From the NCBI RefSeq assembly GCF_030490285.1, contig NZ_CP129884.1:3596001-3660000 (forward strand): a stretch of 64,000 nt of DNA, read 5' to 3'. The translations under genes were made by a program, and so were the position numbers. Positions 53,782 through 62,592 of the stretch are shown piece by piece. Source of the DNA: Methylomonas montana (lineage in GTDB: Bacteria; Pseudomonadota; Gammaproteobacteria; Methylococcales; Methylomonadaceae). The notes under the pieces were generated by a model. That model had not been told where the DNA came from, did not search any database, and saw only the letters and a program-made list of their open reading frames with translations. Position 1 is the stretch's first letter; each line of letters opens with the position of its first letter.

Positions 53782-53793
53782 AACCACACCCTA

Positions 53794-54534
53794 TTAAACA
53801 ACTTCAGTTCTAAATTCTTTCAACAAAGCATCCTGCTCTGCGCTTAACGTTATTTTTTCAAGCAAATCCGGCCGTTTCAACCAAGTCCGCCCCAAAGCCT
53901 GCTTCATGCGCCATCGCTTGATTTCTGCGTGATTCCCGCCTAGCAACACTTCCGGGACATCACCAAACTCGTCGCGCTCGGGCCGGGTATAGTGCGGACA
54001 GTCCAACAAACCATCAACATGCGAGTCTTGTTTAGCCGATTCCTCGTCGCCCAGCACACCTGGAATCAAACGCGTAACTGCGTCGATCACAATCAAAGCC
54101 GCCAGTTCGCCACCGCTGATCACATAATCGCCCAGCGACCATTCTTCATCGCAAACGTTCTGGATAAAACGTTCGTCAATTCCCTCATAGCGGCCCGCAA
54201 CAAGAATCAATTGTTCGCAGCGACTGGCATCCTGCAATAATTCCTGACTAATTAACCGTCCCTGAGGACTCAGATAAACTACTTTACGGGTGGCAAAGAC
54301 CTTATGCTGCTTAGCCGCATTGACCGCATCGAGCAAGGGCTGACATTTCATTACCATGCCCGGCCCGCCGCCATAGGGTCTATCATCCACGGTTCTGTGT
54401 TTATCGTGGGTATAATCGCGAGGATTCCAAATGGACAACCCAACCAAGCCACGCTCGATGGCTCTACCAGTTACTCCGTAACCAGCCGCATCTGACACCA
54501 TCTCGGGAAAGAGACTGACAACATCGAACCGCAT
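53794..54534 (-). CDS. trmD: tRNA (guanine-N1)-methyltransferase TrmD
   Basis: A 246-residue SPOUT methyltransferase making m1G37 in tRNAs. [46 protein letters not shown] and [20 protein letters not shown] (SAM knot) plus [19 protein letters not shown] are intact. Twelve bp from rplS, 8 bp from rimM; normal length. Confidence 0.98.
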   Translation of the reverse strand: MRFDVVSLFPEMVSDAAGYGVTGRAIERGLVGLSIWNPRDYTHDKHRTVDDRPYGGGPGMVMKCQPLLDAVNAAKQHKVFATRKVVYLSPQGRLISQELLQDASRCEQLILVAGRYEGIDERFIQNVCDEEWSLGDYVISGGELAALIVIDAVTRLIPGVLGDEESAKQDSHVDGLLDCPHYTRPERDEFGDVPEVLLGGNHAEIKRWRMKQALGRTWLKRPDLLEKITLSAEQDALLKEFRTEVV

Positions 54535-54542
54535 ATCTTGAC

Positions 54543-55052
54543 TTAAAAATCAGGATCCCAATCGACGACAATCACGCCACCGTCAAGATCGACTTTCAAG
54601 ATGGTGCTTTGCTGCAAAAATGGAATCAGACGTTCGATATCGCCATCGACGACGACCAATACATCATTAGCGCCGGTTTCCAGCAAATGATCGACCTTCC
54701 CTAACTTGCAGCCCTCTTGATTTTGCACCTCAAGCCCAATCAAATCAGCCCAATAATATTCGTCGGCATCAGGCTTAGGCAATTGCTGTCGGAGTATCAG
54801 GATATCCGATCCCATCAATTCGGCCGCCGCATCCCTATCGTTAATATCCTGCAAGTTGGCAACCACCAAGCTACCTTGACGGCGACCACCAAGCAGTTTA
54901 ACTTCGTGGATTTGGTTATTTTTCCGCAAAATCCATGGCGAATACTGCAATATATTTTCGCGGGGATCGGTGAAAGAATACACTTTTACCCATCCTTTTA
55001 CACCGAAAACGCCAGACACTTGTCCGACGTTCAAATAATCACTCGTCGGCAA
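54543..55052 (-). CDS. rimM: 16S rRNA processing protein RimM
   Basis: A 169-residue ribosome maturation factor that binds S19 during 30S head assembly. Two domains: RimM N ([20 protein letters not shown]) and a PRC barrel ([40 protein letters not shown]). Ten bp from rpsP upstream; usual operon position. Confidence 0.97.
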   Translation of the reverse strand: MPTSDYLNVGQVSGVFGVKGWVKVYSFTDPRENILQYSPWILRKNNQIHEVKLLGGRRQGSLVVANLQDINDRDAAAELMGSDILILRQQLPKPDADEYYWADLIGLEVQNQEGCKLGKVDHLLETGANDVLVVVDGDIERLIPFLQQSTILKVDLDGGVIVVDWDPDF

Positions 55053-55062
55053 AGCTTAGACT

Positions 55063-55314
55063 TTAAGCGACAGTTTTAGCGGCGTCTTTAATCAATCTAG
55101 CAACACGATCAGTCGGTTGAGCACCATTGGTTTTCCAATATTGGACACGTTCGCTGTCCAAAACCAATCTTTGCTCGCCACCGCGCGCCAAAGGATTGAA
55201 AAAACCTACGCGCTCAATGTAACGACCATCGCGACTGCTTCTGCTGTCGGTAACAACAACATGATAGAAAGGACGATTCTTAGCGCCGCCTCTGGACAAA
55301 CGAATGCTTACCAT
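55063..55314 (-). CDS. rpsP: 30S ribosomal protein S16
   Basis: An 83-residue S16: [40 protein letters not shown] and [20 protein letters not shown] are all conserved. First gene of the rpsP-rimM-trmD-rplS operon; 88 bp separate it from ffh, probably holding the operon promoter. Confidence 0.98.
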   Translation of the reverse strand: MVSIRLSRGGAKNRPFYHVVVTDSRSSRDGRYIERVGFFNPLARGGEQRLVLDSERVQYWKTNGAQPTDRVARLIKDAAKTVA

Positions 55315-55402
55315 TTGGATACCTTAAAAAACATTGAATCAAAAAACTTAATCAAACTATTCTACGCGATTTTTACAATAAGTGAAGAACAAATTACGAG
55401 AA

Positions 55403-56758
55403 TCACATTCTCATGCCACGCATATTGCTCTTCAAGCCGCGCATCATGTTAGCAATATTGCCCTTGCTGAACTTCTTCATCATTTTTTCCATCATTTGAT
55501 GCTGCTTCAGAACACGGTTCACGGCCTGCAAATCCAACCCGCAACCATCGGCTATTCGCTGTTTACGGCCACCTTTAATTAGATCGGGGAAACGCCTCTC
55601 CTGCTTGGTCATCGAGTTAATAACGGCAATTTGATGCGCCAAATCTTTGTCATTGACTTTGTCTTTGATGTCCTTGGGCACACCGCCCATACCCGGCAAC
55701 TTATCCATCATAGCGCCGAGTCCACCCATATTCTGCATCTGTTCTAGCTGCTCCTTCAGATCGTTCAAATCGAAGCTCTTGCCTTTTTGCAGTTTTTTGG
55801 CCAGCTGCTCGGCTTTTTTCTTGTCGACTTTCTGCTCGATATCCTCGATCAGCGACAACATATCGCCCATACCCAGGATGCGCGAGGCAAGTCGATCGGG
55901 ATAGAAAGGCTCCAAGGCATCGGTTTTTTCGCCGACACCGATAAATTTGATCGGTTTGCCGGTAATATGCCGGATAGACAGCGCCGCACCACCACGCGCA
56001 TCGCCATCGGCCTTGGTCAGAATCACGCCGGTTAAGGGCAAGGCATCATGGAAAGCCTTTGCGGTATTCGCCGCATCCTGACCAGTCATGCTATCCACCA
56101 CGAACAAAGTCTCGATAGGCTTGATCGCCGCATGCAGCGCCTTAATCTCCGCCATCATCTCGTCATCGACATGCAAACGACCGGCGGTATCGACGATCAC
56201 CACATCCAAAAACTGGCGTTTAGCCGCGTCTATGGCTCTGTTGACGATATCAACCGGATTTTCGCTGGCATCGCTTTCGAAAAATTTCAATCCAACATCA
56301 GCGGCCAATGTCTCTAATTGCTTAATCGCCGCCGGACGATAAACGTCGACGCTGACCACACCGACTTTTTTCTTTTTCTTTTCCTTAAGGTGGCGACCTA
56401 ATTTTGCCACCGTCGTGGTTTTACCGGCACCTTGCAGGCCGGCCATCAACACGATCGCTGGTGGATTGGTGCGCAGATTTAGCTCTTCGTTGGCGGAACC
56501 CATCACCTTGACCAATTCCGATTGCACCACCTTGATCAGAGCCTGCCCCGGCGTCAAACTAGTTTGGACTTCCTGACCCAGTGCTCGCTGGGTAACCTGC
56601 TCAATAAAATCGGTTACCACCGGCAAGGCAACATCAGCTTCCAGAAGCGCCATTCGCACTTCGCGCATGGTGTCCTGGATATTGCTCTCGGTCAGACGAC
56701 CCTGGCCTTTAATTTTTTTTAATGTGCCACTCAGGCGATCGGATAAATTATCAAACAT
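55403..56758 (-). CDS. ffh: Signal recognition particle GTPase Ffh
   Basis: A 451-residue SRP54 protein. N domain, then GTPase G domain (GLQGAGKTTTVAKLGRHLKE, DTAGRLHVDDEMM, TKADGDARGG), then a methionine-rich M domain (LEQMQNMGGLGAMMDKLPGM, then the C-terminal RNA-binding part) ending SNMRGMRM. It escorts nascent membrane proteins with 4.5S RNA to FtsY. Conventionally upstream of rpsP, as here. Confidence 0.97.
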   Translation of the reverse strand: MFDNLSDRLSGTLKKIKGQGRLTESNIQDTMREVRMALLEADVALPVVTDFIEQVTQRALGQEVQTSLTPGQALIKVVQSELVKVMGSANEELNLRTNPPAIVLMAGLQGAGKTTTVAKLGRHLKEKKKKKVGVVSVDVYRPAAIKQLETLAADVGLKFFESDASENPVDIVNRAIDAAKRQFLDVVIVDTAGRLHVDDEMMAEIKALHAAIKPIETLFVVDSMTGQDAANTAKAFHDALPLTGVILTKADGDARGGAALSIRHITGKPIKFIGVGEKTDALEPFYPDRLASRILGMGDMLSLIEDIEQKVDKKKAEQLAKKLQKGKSFDLNDLKEQLEQMQNMGGLGAMMDKLPGMGGVPKDIKDKVNDKDLAHQIAVINSMTKQERRFPDLIKGGRKQRIADGCGLDLQAVNRVLKQHQMMEKMMKKFSKGNIANMMRGLKSNMRGMRM

Positions 56759-56885
56759 ATCTGCGTCTTTATTTTTCTATGATTCCGGCGAATGTTTGCC
56801 AACACAAACGGATTACAACAATTGGATCGCTTAGTTTAACATAACCGTATCCCAACACCTTTTGATTATTCCCCAAGCTATTGCC

Positions 56886-57683
56886 ATGTATACCATACCC
56901 GCCGGCCTATTTTCGATACTGTGCTATGCAATCGCTACACTCCTGATCGTCAAAGAAATTTTTGCCGCCAAACAGCATCGTACTTCGATAAAACTGGCTT
57001 GGCTGGGCGTGGGATTGCATAGCACCTATACCGTTCTGAACATTCAAAACCATGGTGGCTTTAATTTCAGCTTTTCCAGCACCGCATCATTGGCCGCGCT
57101 GGTCATTAGCTTGTTACTGTTATTCGCAGCACAAGACAAACCTGTGACCAAGCTGGGCGTATTGATTTTCCCGGTCGCGGCGGCGATGTTGATTTTGGAC
57201 GTAAGCTATCCAACCAGACCACACCCGCTGATTAACCACAATTGGCAGATGAGCACTCATATCCTGACCTCGATACTGGCATTCAGCCTGCTCAATATCG
57301 CAGCCTTACAAGCTATTTTACTGGCTATTCAGGACCAGCAACTACGCCACCACCATCCTAAGCGTTTCATGCTGGCCCTGCCGCCCTTACAGGCGATGGA
57401 ATCTTTACTATTTCAGATGATTGCGACAGGCTTGCTATTTTTGACCGCATCCTTAATCAGCGGCTTCTTTTTCATAGAAGATTTGTTTGCTCAGCACTTG
57501 GTGCACAAAACCGTACTGTCAATTCTGGCGTGGATAATTTTTTCCGCCCTGCTAATTGGCAGAGTTCGCTATGGTTGGCGCGGTCAAAGCGCCATTCAAT
57601 GGACGCTGATCGGATTTACATCATTGTTGCTGGCCTATTTCGGCAGCAAAATGGTATTGGAGTTGATATTGAAAAAAATCTGA
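56886..57683 (+). CDS. CcsA/YpjD-like cytochrome c assembly membrane protein
   Basis: A 265-residue protein with about eight membrane helices. The core block LINHNWQMSTHILTSILAFS and the region up to HHPKRFMLALPPLQAMESLL resemble the inner-membrane CcsA/ResC-type domain and E. coli CorE-like YpjD proteins that sit next to ffh in proteobacteria. Heme-handling Trp-rich WWD motif is not evident, so a role in cytochrome c biogenesis is uncertain. ATG 56886 preferred over an upstream TTG. Divergent from ffh. Confidence 0.85.
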   Translation: MYTIPAGLFSILCYAIATLLIVKEIFAAKQHRTSIKLAWLGVGLHSTYTVLNIQNHGGFNFSFSSTASLAALVISLLLLFAAQDKPVTKLGVLIFPVAAAMLILDVSYPTRPHPLINHNWQMSTHILTSILAFSLLNIAALQAILLAIQDQQLRHHHPKRFMLALPPLQAMESLLFQMIATGLLFLTASLISGFFFIEDLFAQHLVHKTVLSILAWIIFSALLIGRVRYGWRGQSAIQWTLIGFTSLLLAYFGSKMVLELILKKI

Positions 57684-57790
57684 TCTGAAAATGCAAAAAC
57701 AGGCCTTGATCAAATTAGCCCACCGAATCAGGAACGTACAACGATCAAAGAACCTCGACAAACCCAAAATCTTACCCAACTACAAGATCC

Positions 57791-57991
57791 CTAGACGCGA
57801 ACATCAATCCTGTCCGGCTCCACTATATTTGCCGCGGCATCGATCAACTTTAAGGCTGCTTCACCCTGCATTTTTTCGACTTCCTGGGCTTTTTTGACTA
57901 CCGCCACATCAAGGTTCTGCTGCGCCAGAGTCTCTTTCATTAACGCCGCCAGCAAAGCCGAAGAACCACTACTTTCAACCGAAGACACCAT
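57791..57991 (-). CDS. YjfB family putative motility protein
   Basis: A 66-residue helical protein (MVSSVESSGSSALLAALMKE, then QNLDVAVVKKAQEVEKMQGE, AALKLIDAAANI). It matches the YjfB/putative motility protein family found next to flagellin genes; function unknown. It is the last gene of the flagellar block, 65 bp after the maf-like gene. Confidence 0.78.
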   Translation of the reverse strand: MVSSVESSGSSALLAALMKETLAQQNLDVAVVKKAQEVEKMQGEAALKLIDAAANIVEPDRIDVRV

Positions 57992-58056
57992 GAGACACCT
58001 ACCAATCAATGACTAACAGATACGGATATCGACACTATCCACCCAATCTTTAACCT

Positions 58057-60558
58057 CTAACCCTTCATCGCCGCCAATTGCCGCTTCATGCCGATTGCCG
58101 CCTCAAAATCTGGCTTTTGCTGCAAAATATAATCCAACATGATCTCGGCGCCATCGTATACCTGACATTCGACATAAAGGCTCGCCAACTTCATTTGCAC
58201 CAGTGTATCAGCCGGAAATTGATGCACGTATGCGCTATAAGTATCTATCGCACCCAACACATTGCCTTGTAAACGCTGTATCTCTGCATAAAAAGGCAAA
58301 AAGACCGGATTTAACTGCGACAGACATTGCAAAGCCAAATCGACATTACCGACATCATTGCTTTCAATGCCGATGCTGGCGATTCTAATTAACGCCTCTT
58401 CCAGCAAAATATCGCCACCATCAATAATCTGATGATAAGCCTCAAGAGCAAGTTCAAGCTTGTTTTCCAGCTCAGCTAGATAGCCATCGATCAAATGCCG
58501 GTATGGCACAGCTGCTTCCTGTTCAGCGTGTTTATCCAGGCTAGCCAACAAATCCGACAATTCATCCACTTTTTTATGCTTAAACAGCAAACTTGCCCTC
58601 TGCCTGACAAGAGCCAAATTGCTGTGCGCTTTTATCAATGCAAAATGCCGAGTATCCTTTTGATCAAGAATCTCTACAAAGTTGCGTTCGAACTCAGCAA
58701 ATACCGATACCACTTCTGGAGATACAACCACCGACGTATGCTGAGCACGCCATAACCGTACCCGCCCAAAACTTTTATCTTTGCGCCACTGTTCGAACAG
58801 CACATTGAAATCGGGCGCCGCAGACACTTCTTGCTGACGGGCTATAACACGTTGAATGGCATCTTTTATCAACTGCTGCAATTTCGCGGCACCTTCTTGA
58901 TAAGCTTCGTAATAGGTATTACCTAATTGTCGAGCCTCTTCCGCCGTCCAGTCTTCATCATTAAAAGGCTTGACGACCTGCATAAAGCGCCTGATGCCGA
59001 ACCTTTTCACAAGTCTGGCAAAACTACGGTGTTCGCGTTTGAATTTTTTCTCGATACGGTCAAGCTGCTTCTTGTCTTTGTAATTTTCCAAGATACCGGA
59101 TGCGTTATACATAGCATCGTTGATTCGCCGCGCTTGCTCGGCCAGTCGAGCAATAGCACGCACCTGAAATTCGGCGCGTTTCAATTCGGCCAACACCGCT
59201 TTCAAATAATCTCCGGCATTCGCTGGCCCAGCGAGTTTCGCCGCTATCACGGCAGCTCCATCTATACTGGTTTCCTCAAGCTGGATATCGGCTAGCGGAA
59301 TATAGCTCACACCGTCAATCTTAGCCGCCCCCGCCGAACCGTTAATTACTTCAGCCCCAGCCGCAGTCAATCTCCGCGCTTGCCATCCTAGACTGGTGAT
59401 CGCCTGGGCATAGTCGTTCCCGGTCGGCGCCATACCGCCACCATTGGTCTCCACTTGCAGCGAAGTGAGGTTAAGCTTTGGTCCCGCCAATTGCTCGTTA
59501 CTACCTTTAGCATGCGTAAATCCGTCTCTGGTAAAGCATAAATCAACGCCAGCCAGAATGACGCGACCAAACCCTAAGTCATAAGCAGTATTGAGCGCCG
59601 TATTGGTAACCGTTGGCCCCGCACTGCCGAGATTAACCACATTTAATTCAGAAATCCACGGCAAACGTTGCCCCAAATAAAACATTAACCCCGGCCATTG
59701 GTTCACCAATGTCGATGCTGCATGATAAGAACAAACAAATGCCGTTCGCCGGCCAAAACTGAACATTTCCTTACCAATGTCGAAGCTGATATCTTGCGGA
59801 TCGACCGAAAAAACAATATCTGGCTCTATGCCGGCACCCAGCAATTGACGGGAAATTCTGGAAACCGAGAAAACTACAAATTTCTGCCTATGCTGTTTTA
59901 CCCAAGGCAACGCATCATCCAACGAAGGCCCCCCGGCCAATATCACGACTGTTTTTCCGCGAAAAGCATTCTGCAGCAATTTCGCCGGCAGTCGATTATC
60001 GGCAATATTCTTAATCTGCCGATCAATAAAGGCTTCTTGCCCAATTGCAGTATTATTTTCCCAATGCAATTGGGACAAAATTTCAACGATACCCCAACTC
60101 AACTCGGCGTATTCATTGATAAAATCGTCCTGTGCGCAGATAGCATTGAACGAACGGACCGCGTTGATATATAGGTAATCGGCCATCTTAAAGTTTCGAA
60201 TCGCCGTCACCCAGTCTTGCAAGCTAATGCAAACAATGCGCTCGCTCAGACCGTCAAGCAACTCATACTCTTGTAGTGCCTGTAAAACGGCTTCTGGCTC
60301 GATGAATATATAGCGCGTCCCTTTCGGCAGCGATTTGTTCTGTACATAGTGAGGGAGCAATCCAGAATCGGTGCCGATAATAATATTCAAGGTATTTTCC
60401 TTGAACAGCGCCTCACCAAATCTGGCATCGAACAACGCAGCAGCACTCACTTTGTCAAAATTATGACGACTCAGGTTAAATAGAAATTTCTCCCCAAATC
60501 CATTGACCGTCAACGGTCCGAGCAGGTGCTCGCTTACCAAATGAGTTTCATCGTTCAT
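58057..60558 (-). CDS. Maf-type (DUF115, MptE-like) flagellin glycosylation protein
   Basis: An 833-residue motility accessory factor. The central DUF115 domain has GKTVVILAGGPSLDDALPWV, DIVFSVDPQDISFDIGKEMF, LNVVNLGSAGPTVTNTALNT and AYDLGFGRVILAGVDLCFTR. The C-terminal ~250 residues are helical TPR-like repeats (YRHLIDGYLAELENKLELAL, AYVHQFPADTLVQMKLASLY). Maf proteins transfer nonulosonic acids to flagellin in Campylobacter and Aeromonas. It starts 22 bp after the flagellin stop, so its likely acceptor is the adjacent FliC. Confidence 0.9.
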   Translation of the reverse strand: MNDETHLVSEHLLGPLTVNGFGEKFLFNLSRHNFDKVSAAALFDARFGEALFKENTLNIIIGTDSGLLPHYVQNKSLPKGTRYIFIEPEAVLQALQEYELLDGLSERIVCISLQDWVTAIRNFKMADYLYINAVRSFNAICAQDDFINEYAELSWGIVEILSQLHWENNTAIGQEAFIDRQIKNIADNRLPAKLLQNAFRGKTVVILAGGPSLDDALPWVKQHRQKFVVFSVSRISRQLLGAGIEPDIVFSVDPQDISFDIGKEMFSFGRRTAFVCSYHAASTLVNQWPGLMFYLGQRLPWISELNVVNLGSAGPTVTNTALNTAYDLGFGRVILAGVDLCFTRDGFTHAKGSNEQLAGPKLNLTSLQVETNGGGMAPTGNDYAQAITSLGWQARRLTAAGAEVINGSAGAAKIDGVSYIPLADIQLEETSIDGAAVIAAKLAGPANAGDYLKAVLAELKRAEFQVRAIARLAEQARRINDAMYNASGILENYKDKKQLDRIEKKFKREHRSFARLVKRFGIRRFMQVVKPFNDEDWTAEEARQLGNTYYEAYQEGAAKLQQLIKDAIQRVIARQQEVSAAPDFNVLFEQWRKDKSFGRVRLWRAQHTSVVVSPEVVSVFAEFERNFVEILDQKDTRHFALIKAHSNLALVRQRASLLFKHKKVDELSDLLASLDKHAEQEAAVPYRHLIDGYLAELENKLELALEAYHQIIDGGDILLEEALIRIASIGIESNDVGNVDLALQCLSQLNPVFLPFYAEIQRLQGNVLGAIDTYSAYVHQFPADTLVQMKLASLYVECQVYDGAEIMLDYILQQKPDFEAAIGMKRQLAAMKG

Positions 60559-60580
60559 CTTTGCCGTTTTCGGTAAATTC

Positions 60581-61435
60581 TTATTGCAATAATTGCAACA
60601 CGTTCTGGGTGGATTGGTTTGCCTGTGCCAGCATCGCTGTCCCCGCTTGTTGTAAAATCTGCGCCCGACTCAAGTTTGCCGTTTCCGTTGCAAAATCAGC
60701 ATCCATAATCCGCGAACGGGCAGCACTTTGATTCTCGATAGACGACTGTAAATTGGAAATAGTTGCCGAAAAACGATTTTGGATTGCACCCAGTGTAGCG
60801 CGAAAGTTATCGATCTTCGAAATAGCGGTATCGATATGCGCTATCGCGGACATCACATTCGAGAATAACGCATTGCTGCCAATTGACGCCACATCGCCGA
60901 ACAGCTGATTCAGACCAGACATCAATTCCAGATTAGACACAGTAATGCTAATCTGATTGTTAGTACTGGTATTTGGGCCGACTTGGAAAACCGCATTCGA
61001 CAAGGAGCCGTTGAGGATTTTTTTGCCGTTGAACTCGGTGTTTTCGATGATCCGCAGCACTTCCGTGCCGAGTTGTTTGAATTCGGTTTGGAGCTTCTCC
61101 CGGTCTCCGGAACTCACAGATCCGAAGTTAGCCGCTTGCAAAGCAAGGTCGCGCATTCTTTGCAGCGTTTCGGTTATATTCCCCATTCCGGCTTCGGCAG
61201 TCTGCGCCATGGAGATACCGTCGTTGGCATTTCTCATGGCTACCGTCATACCTCTTATTTGCGAAGTCATACGGTCAGCGATAGACAAACCCGCCGCATC
61301 ATCTTTAGCGCTGTTGACCCGCAAGCCCGAAGAAAGCCTTTCCATGGAGGTTTGCAGACCTTCGTTAGTTTTACTCAACATCCGTTGACTATTCAACGAT
61401 GCAATATTGGTATTGATGACCATAGCTGATGGCAT
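60581..61435 (-). CDS. fliC: Flagellin
   Basis: A 284-residue flagellin. The conserved D0/D1 N-terminus is MVINTNIASLNSQRMLSKTN, SGLRVNSAKDDAAGLSIADR and MRNANDGISMAQTAEAGMGN; the C-terminal D0 is ANLSRAQILQQAGTAMLAQA and NQSTQNVLQLLQ. The variable middle is very short (about residues 140-190), so the filament surface domain is minimal. Start at 61435 follows GGGAGA. Its own promoter probably lies in the 426-bp gap upstream. Confidence 0.97.
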   Translation of the reverse strand: MPSAMVINTNIASLNSQRMLSKTNEGLQTSMERLSSGLRVNSAKDDAAGLSIADRMTSQIRGMTVAMRNANDGISMAQTAEAGMGNITETLQRMRDLALQAANFGSVSSGDREKLQTEFKQLGTEVLRIIENTEFNGKKILNGSLSNAVFQVGPNTSTNNQISITVSNLELMSGLNQLFGDVASIGSNALFSNVMSAIAHIDTAISKIDNFRATLGAIQNRFSATISNLQSSIENQSAARSRIMDADFATETANLSRAQILQQAGTAMLAQANQSTQNVLQLLQ

Positions 61436-61861
61436 GATAATTCTCCCGATGAATCTTGAATGAAATAGGCTTTATTGCCGCCACCCCATCTCACACACTT
61501 CTCATGCCATTTTTTAAAAAATATTACATATCAATTTGTTACAATAAAACAAACGTCTTCCGACATTTTTTTGACATCTTGCCCCAGCAAGGATTAACGC
61601 CACACTCCCGCCAACATCGGCAGTAATTCGCCGTCCACATAGAGGGCAAGGATGGAAAAAACACTGACTCCCGATCAAATGTTTTGACACGGAAATAACC
61701 ACCCACGCCAAATACCATTTCACGGAAAAAAATGATCGCTACGAAAAAAACGCAGCTGGGGAAGTGATAATTGAGGAAAAAGGAAAAGAAACGCAACTCT
61801 AACAAATTCGCCAGAGTACGTTGTTTATCACCGCTAATAAGCGGAAGCCAATTCTAAAGTG
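61436..61861. other. Flagellin upstream region
   Basis: No gene supported. It should hold the fliC promoter. No exact sigma-28 (TAAA-N15-GCCGATAA) or sigma-54 site was found; the closest is a partial TGGCAT-N5-GTGT at about 61495-61510 on the minus strand. The part near 61840 has a small CCGCT/AGCGG hairpin after fliT. Confidence 0.5.
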
Positions 61862-62203
61862 TTACTGATTGCGATATGCTTGCACTGCTTGACGCCCGCG
61901 ATCAAAAGCTAATTGCTGCTGGGCGACAATGCGTTTCTGCTCTTCGACTCTTGACTTAAACAGCACATCTTGCTGCAAAACCAATTCCGCAAGCTGTTTG
62001 AGAGATGCTTGCCACTCAAAGGGAATCGCTGGAGAAAACAACTGTTGCAAATAGGTATGTCTCGACTCCAAAACCATCGTCAGTGTTTCCCAATCCGCAT
62101 GACTTATACAGAACTCAATTTTATCCGAATAAGCCAGTAAGGCGTTTCTTTGCTCTTCTAGCCAATGCTCGTCCAAACTGTTTGAATCCTCAGGCGATAG
62201 CAT
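61862..62203 (-). CDS. fliT: FliT-like flagellar chaperone
   Basis: A 113-residue helical protein (EEQRNALLAYSDKIEFCISH, LAELVLQQDVLFKSRVEEQK, RIVAQQQLAFDRGRQAVQAY). By size, helicity and position directly after fliS it is a FliT-type export chaperone for FliD; sequence conservation is low in this family. It overlaps fliS by 14 bp. Confidence 0.7.
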   Translation of the reverse strand: MLSPEDSNSLDEHWLEEQRNALLAYSDKIEFCISHADWETLTMVLESRHTYLQQLFSPAIPFEWQASLKQLAELVLQQDVLFKSRVEEQKRIVAQQQLAFDRGRQAVQAYRNQ

Positions 62204-62576
62204 CCCAGGCTTCCTTGATATCTTTCATCAGAAAGACAACCTCGTCCAGCTTGTCTTCGCTATTTTCTTGACTGGCTTGCAGAAGACGGGAATTCATATA
62301 GTCATACAACTGGTGTAAATTTGCGGCCAATTCGCCACCTTGCTCAAGATTCAAGGCTTCGTTCAAGCCCCCGACAATACCAATCGCCTTGGAAATATAA
62401 ATACTTTTAGCTTCCAAATCACCGTGAGCCATCGCACCTTTCGCCGAATTGACTCTGGCCAGAAAACCTTCCATCAACATTTGTATCAAGCGATGGGGAG
62501 AATCGTCCCCTACTCCTCCAGCGTTATGTACGTCGGCATATTGTTTGATACCTTTCTTGTTAGCAGAAACATGCAT
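62190..62576 (-). CDS. fliS: Flagellin chaperone FliS
   Basis: A 128-residue FliS that caps unexported flagellin. The family core is GVGDDSPHRLIQMLMEGFLA, RVNSAKGAMAHGDLEAKSIY and LIQMLxxG-type helix bundle, then ELAANLHQLYDYMNSRLLQA. Sixteen bp downstream of fliD, overlapping fliT; the fliD-fliS-fliT order is standard. Confidence 0.95.
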   Translation of the reverse strand: MHVSANKKGIKQYADVHNAGGVGDDSPHRLIQMLMEGFLARVNSAKGAMAHGDLEAKSIYISKAIGIVGGLNEALNLEQGGELAANLHQLYDYMNSRLLQASQENSEDKLDEVVFLMKDIKEAWDAIA

Positions 62577-62592
62577 AGAAAGTTCCTCGTGG

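Noticed and set aside
61490-61512. Possible sigma-54 promoter for fliC (TGGCAT-N5-GTGT)
   Set aside because: The -12 element lacks the essential GC, so the match is too weak.
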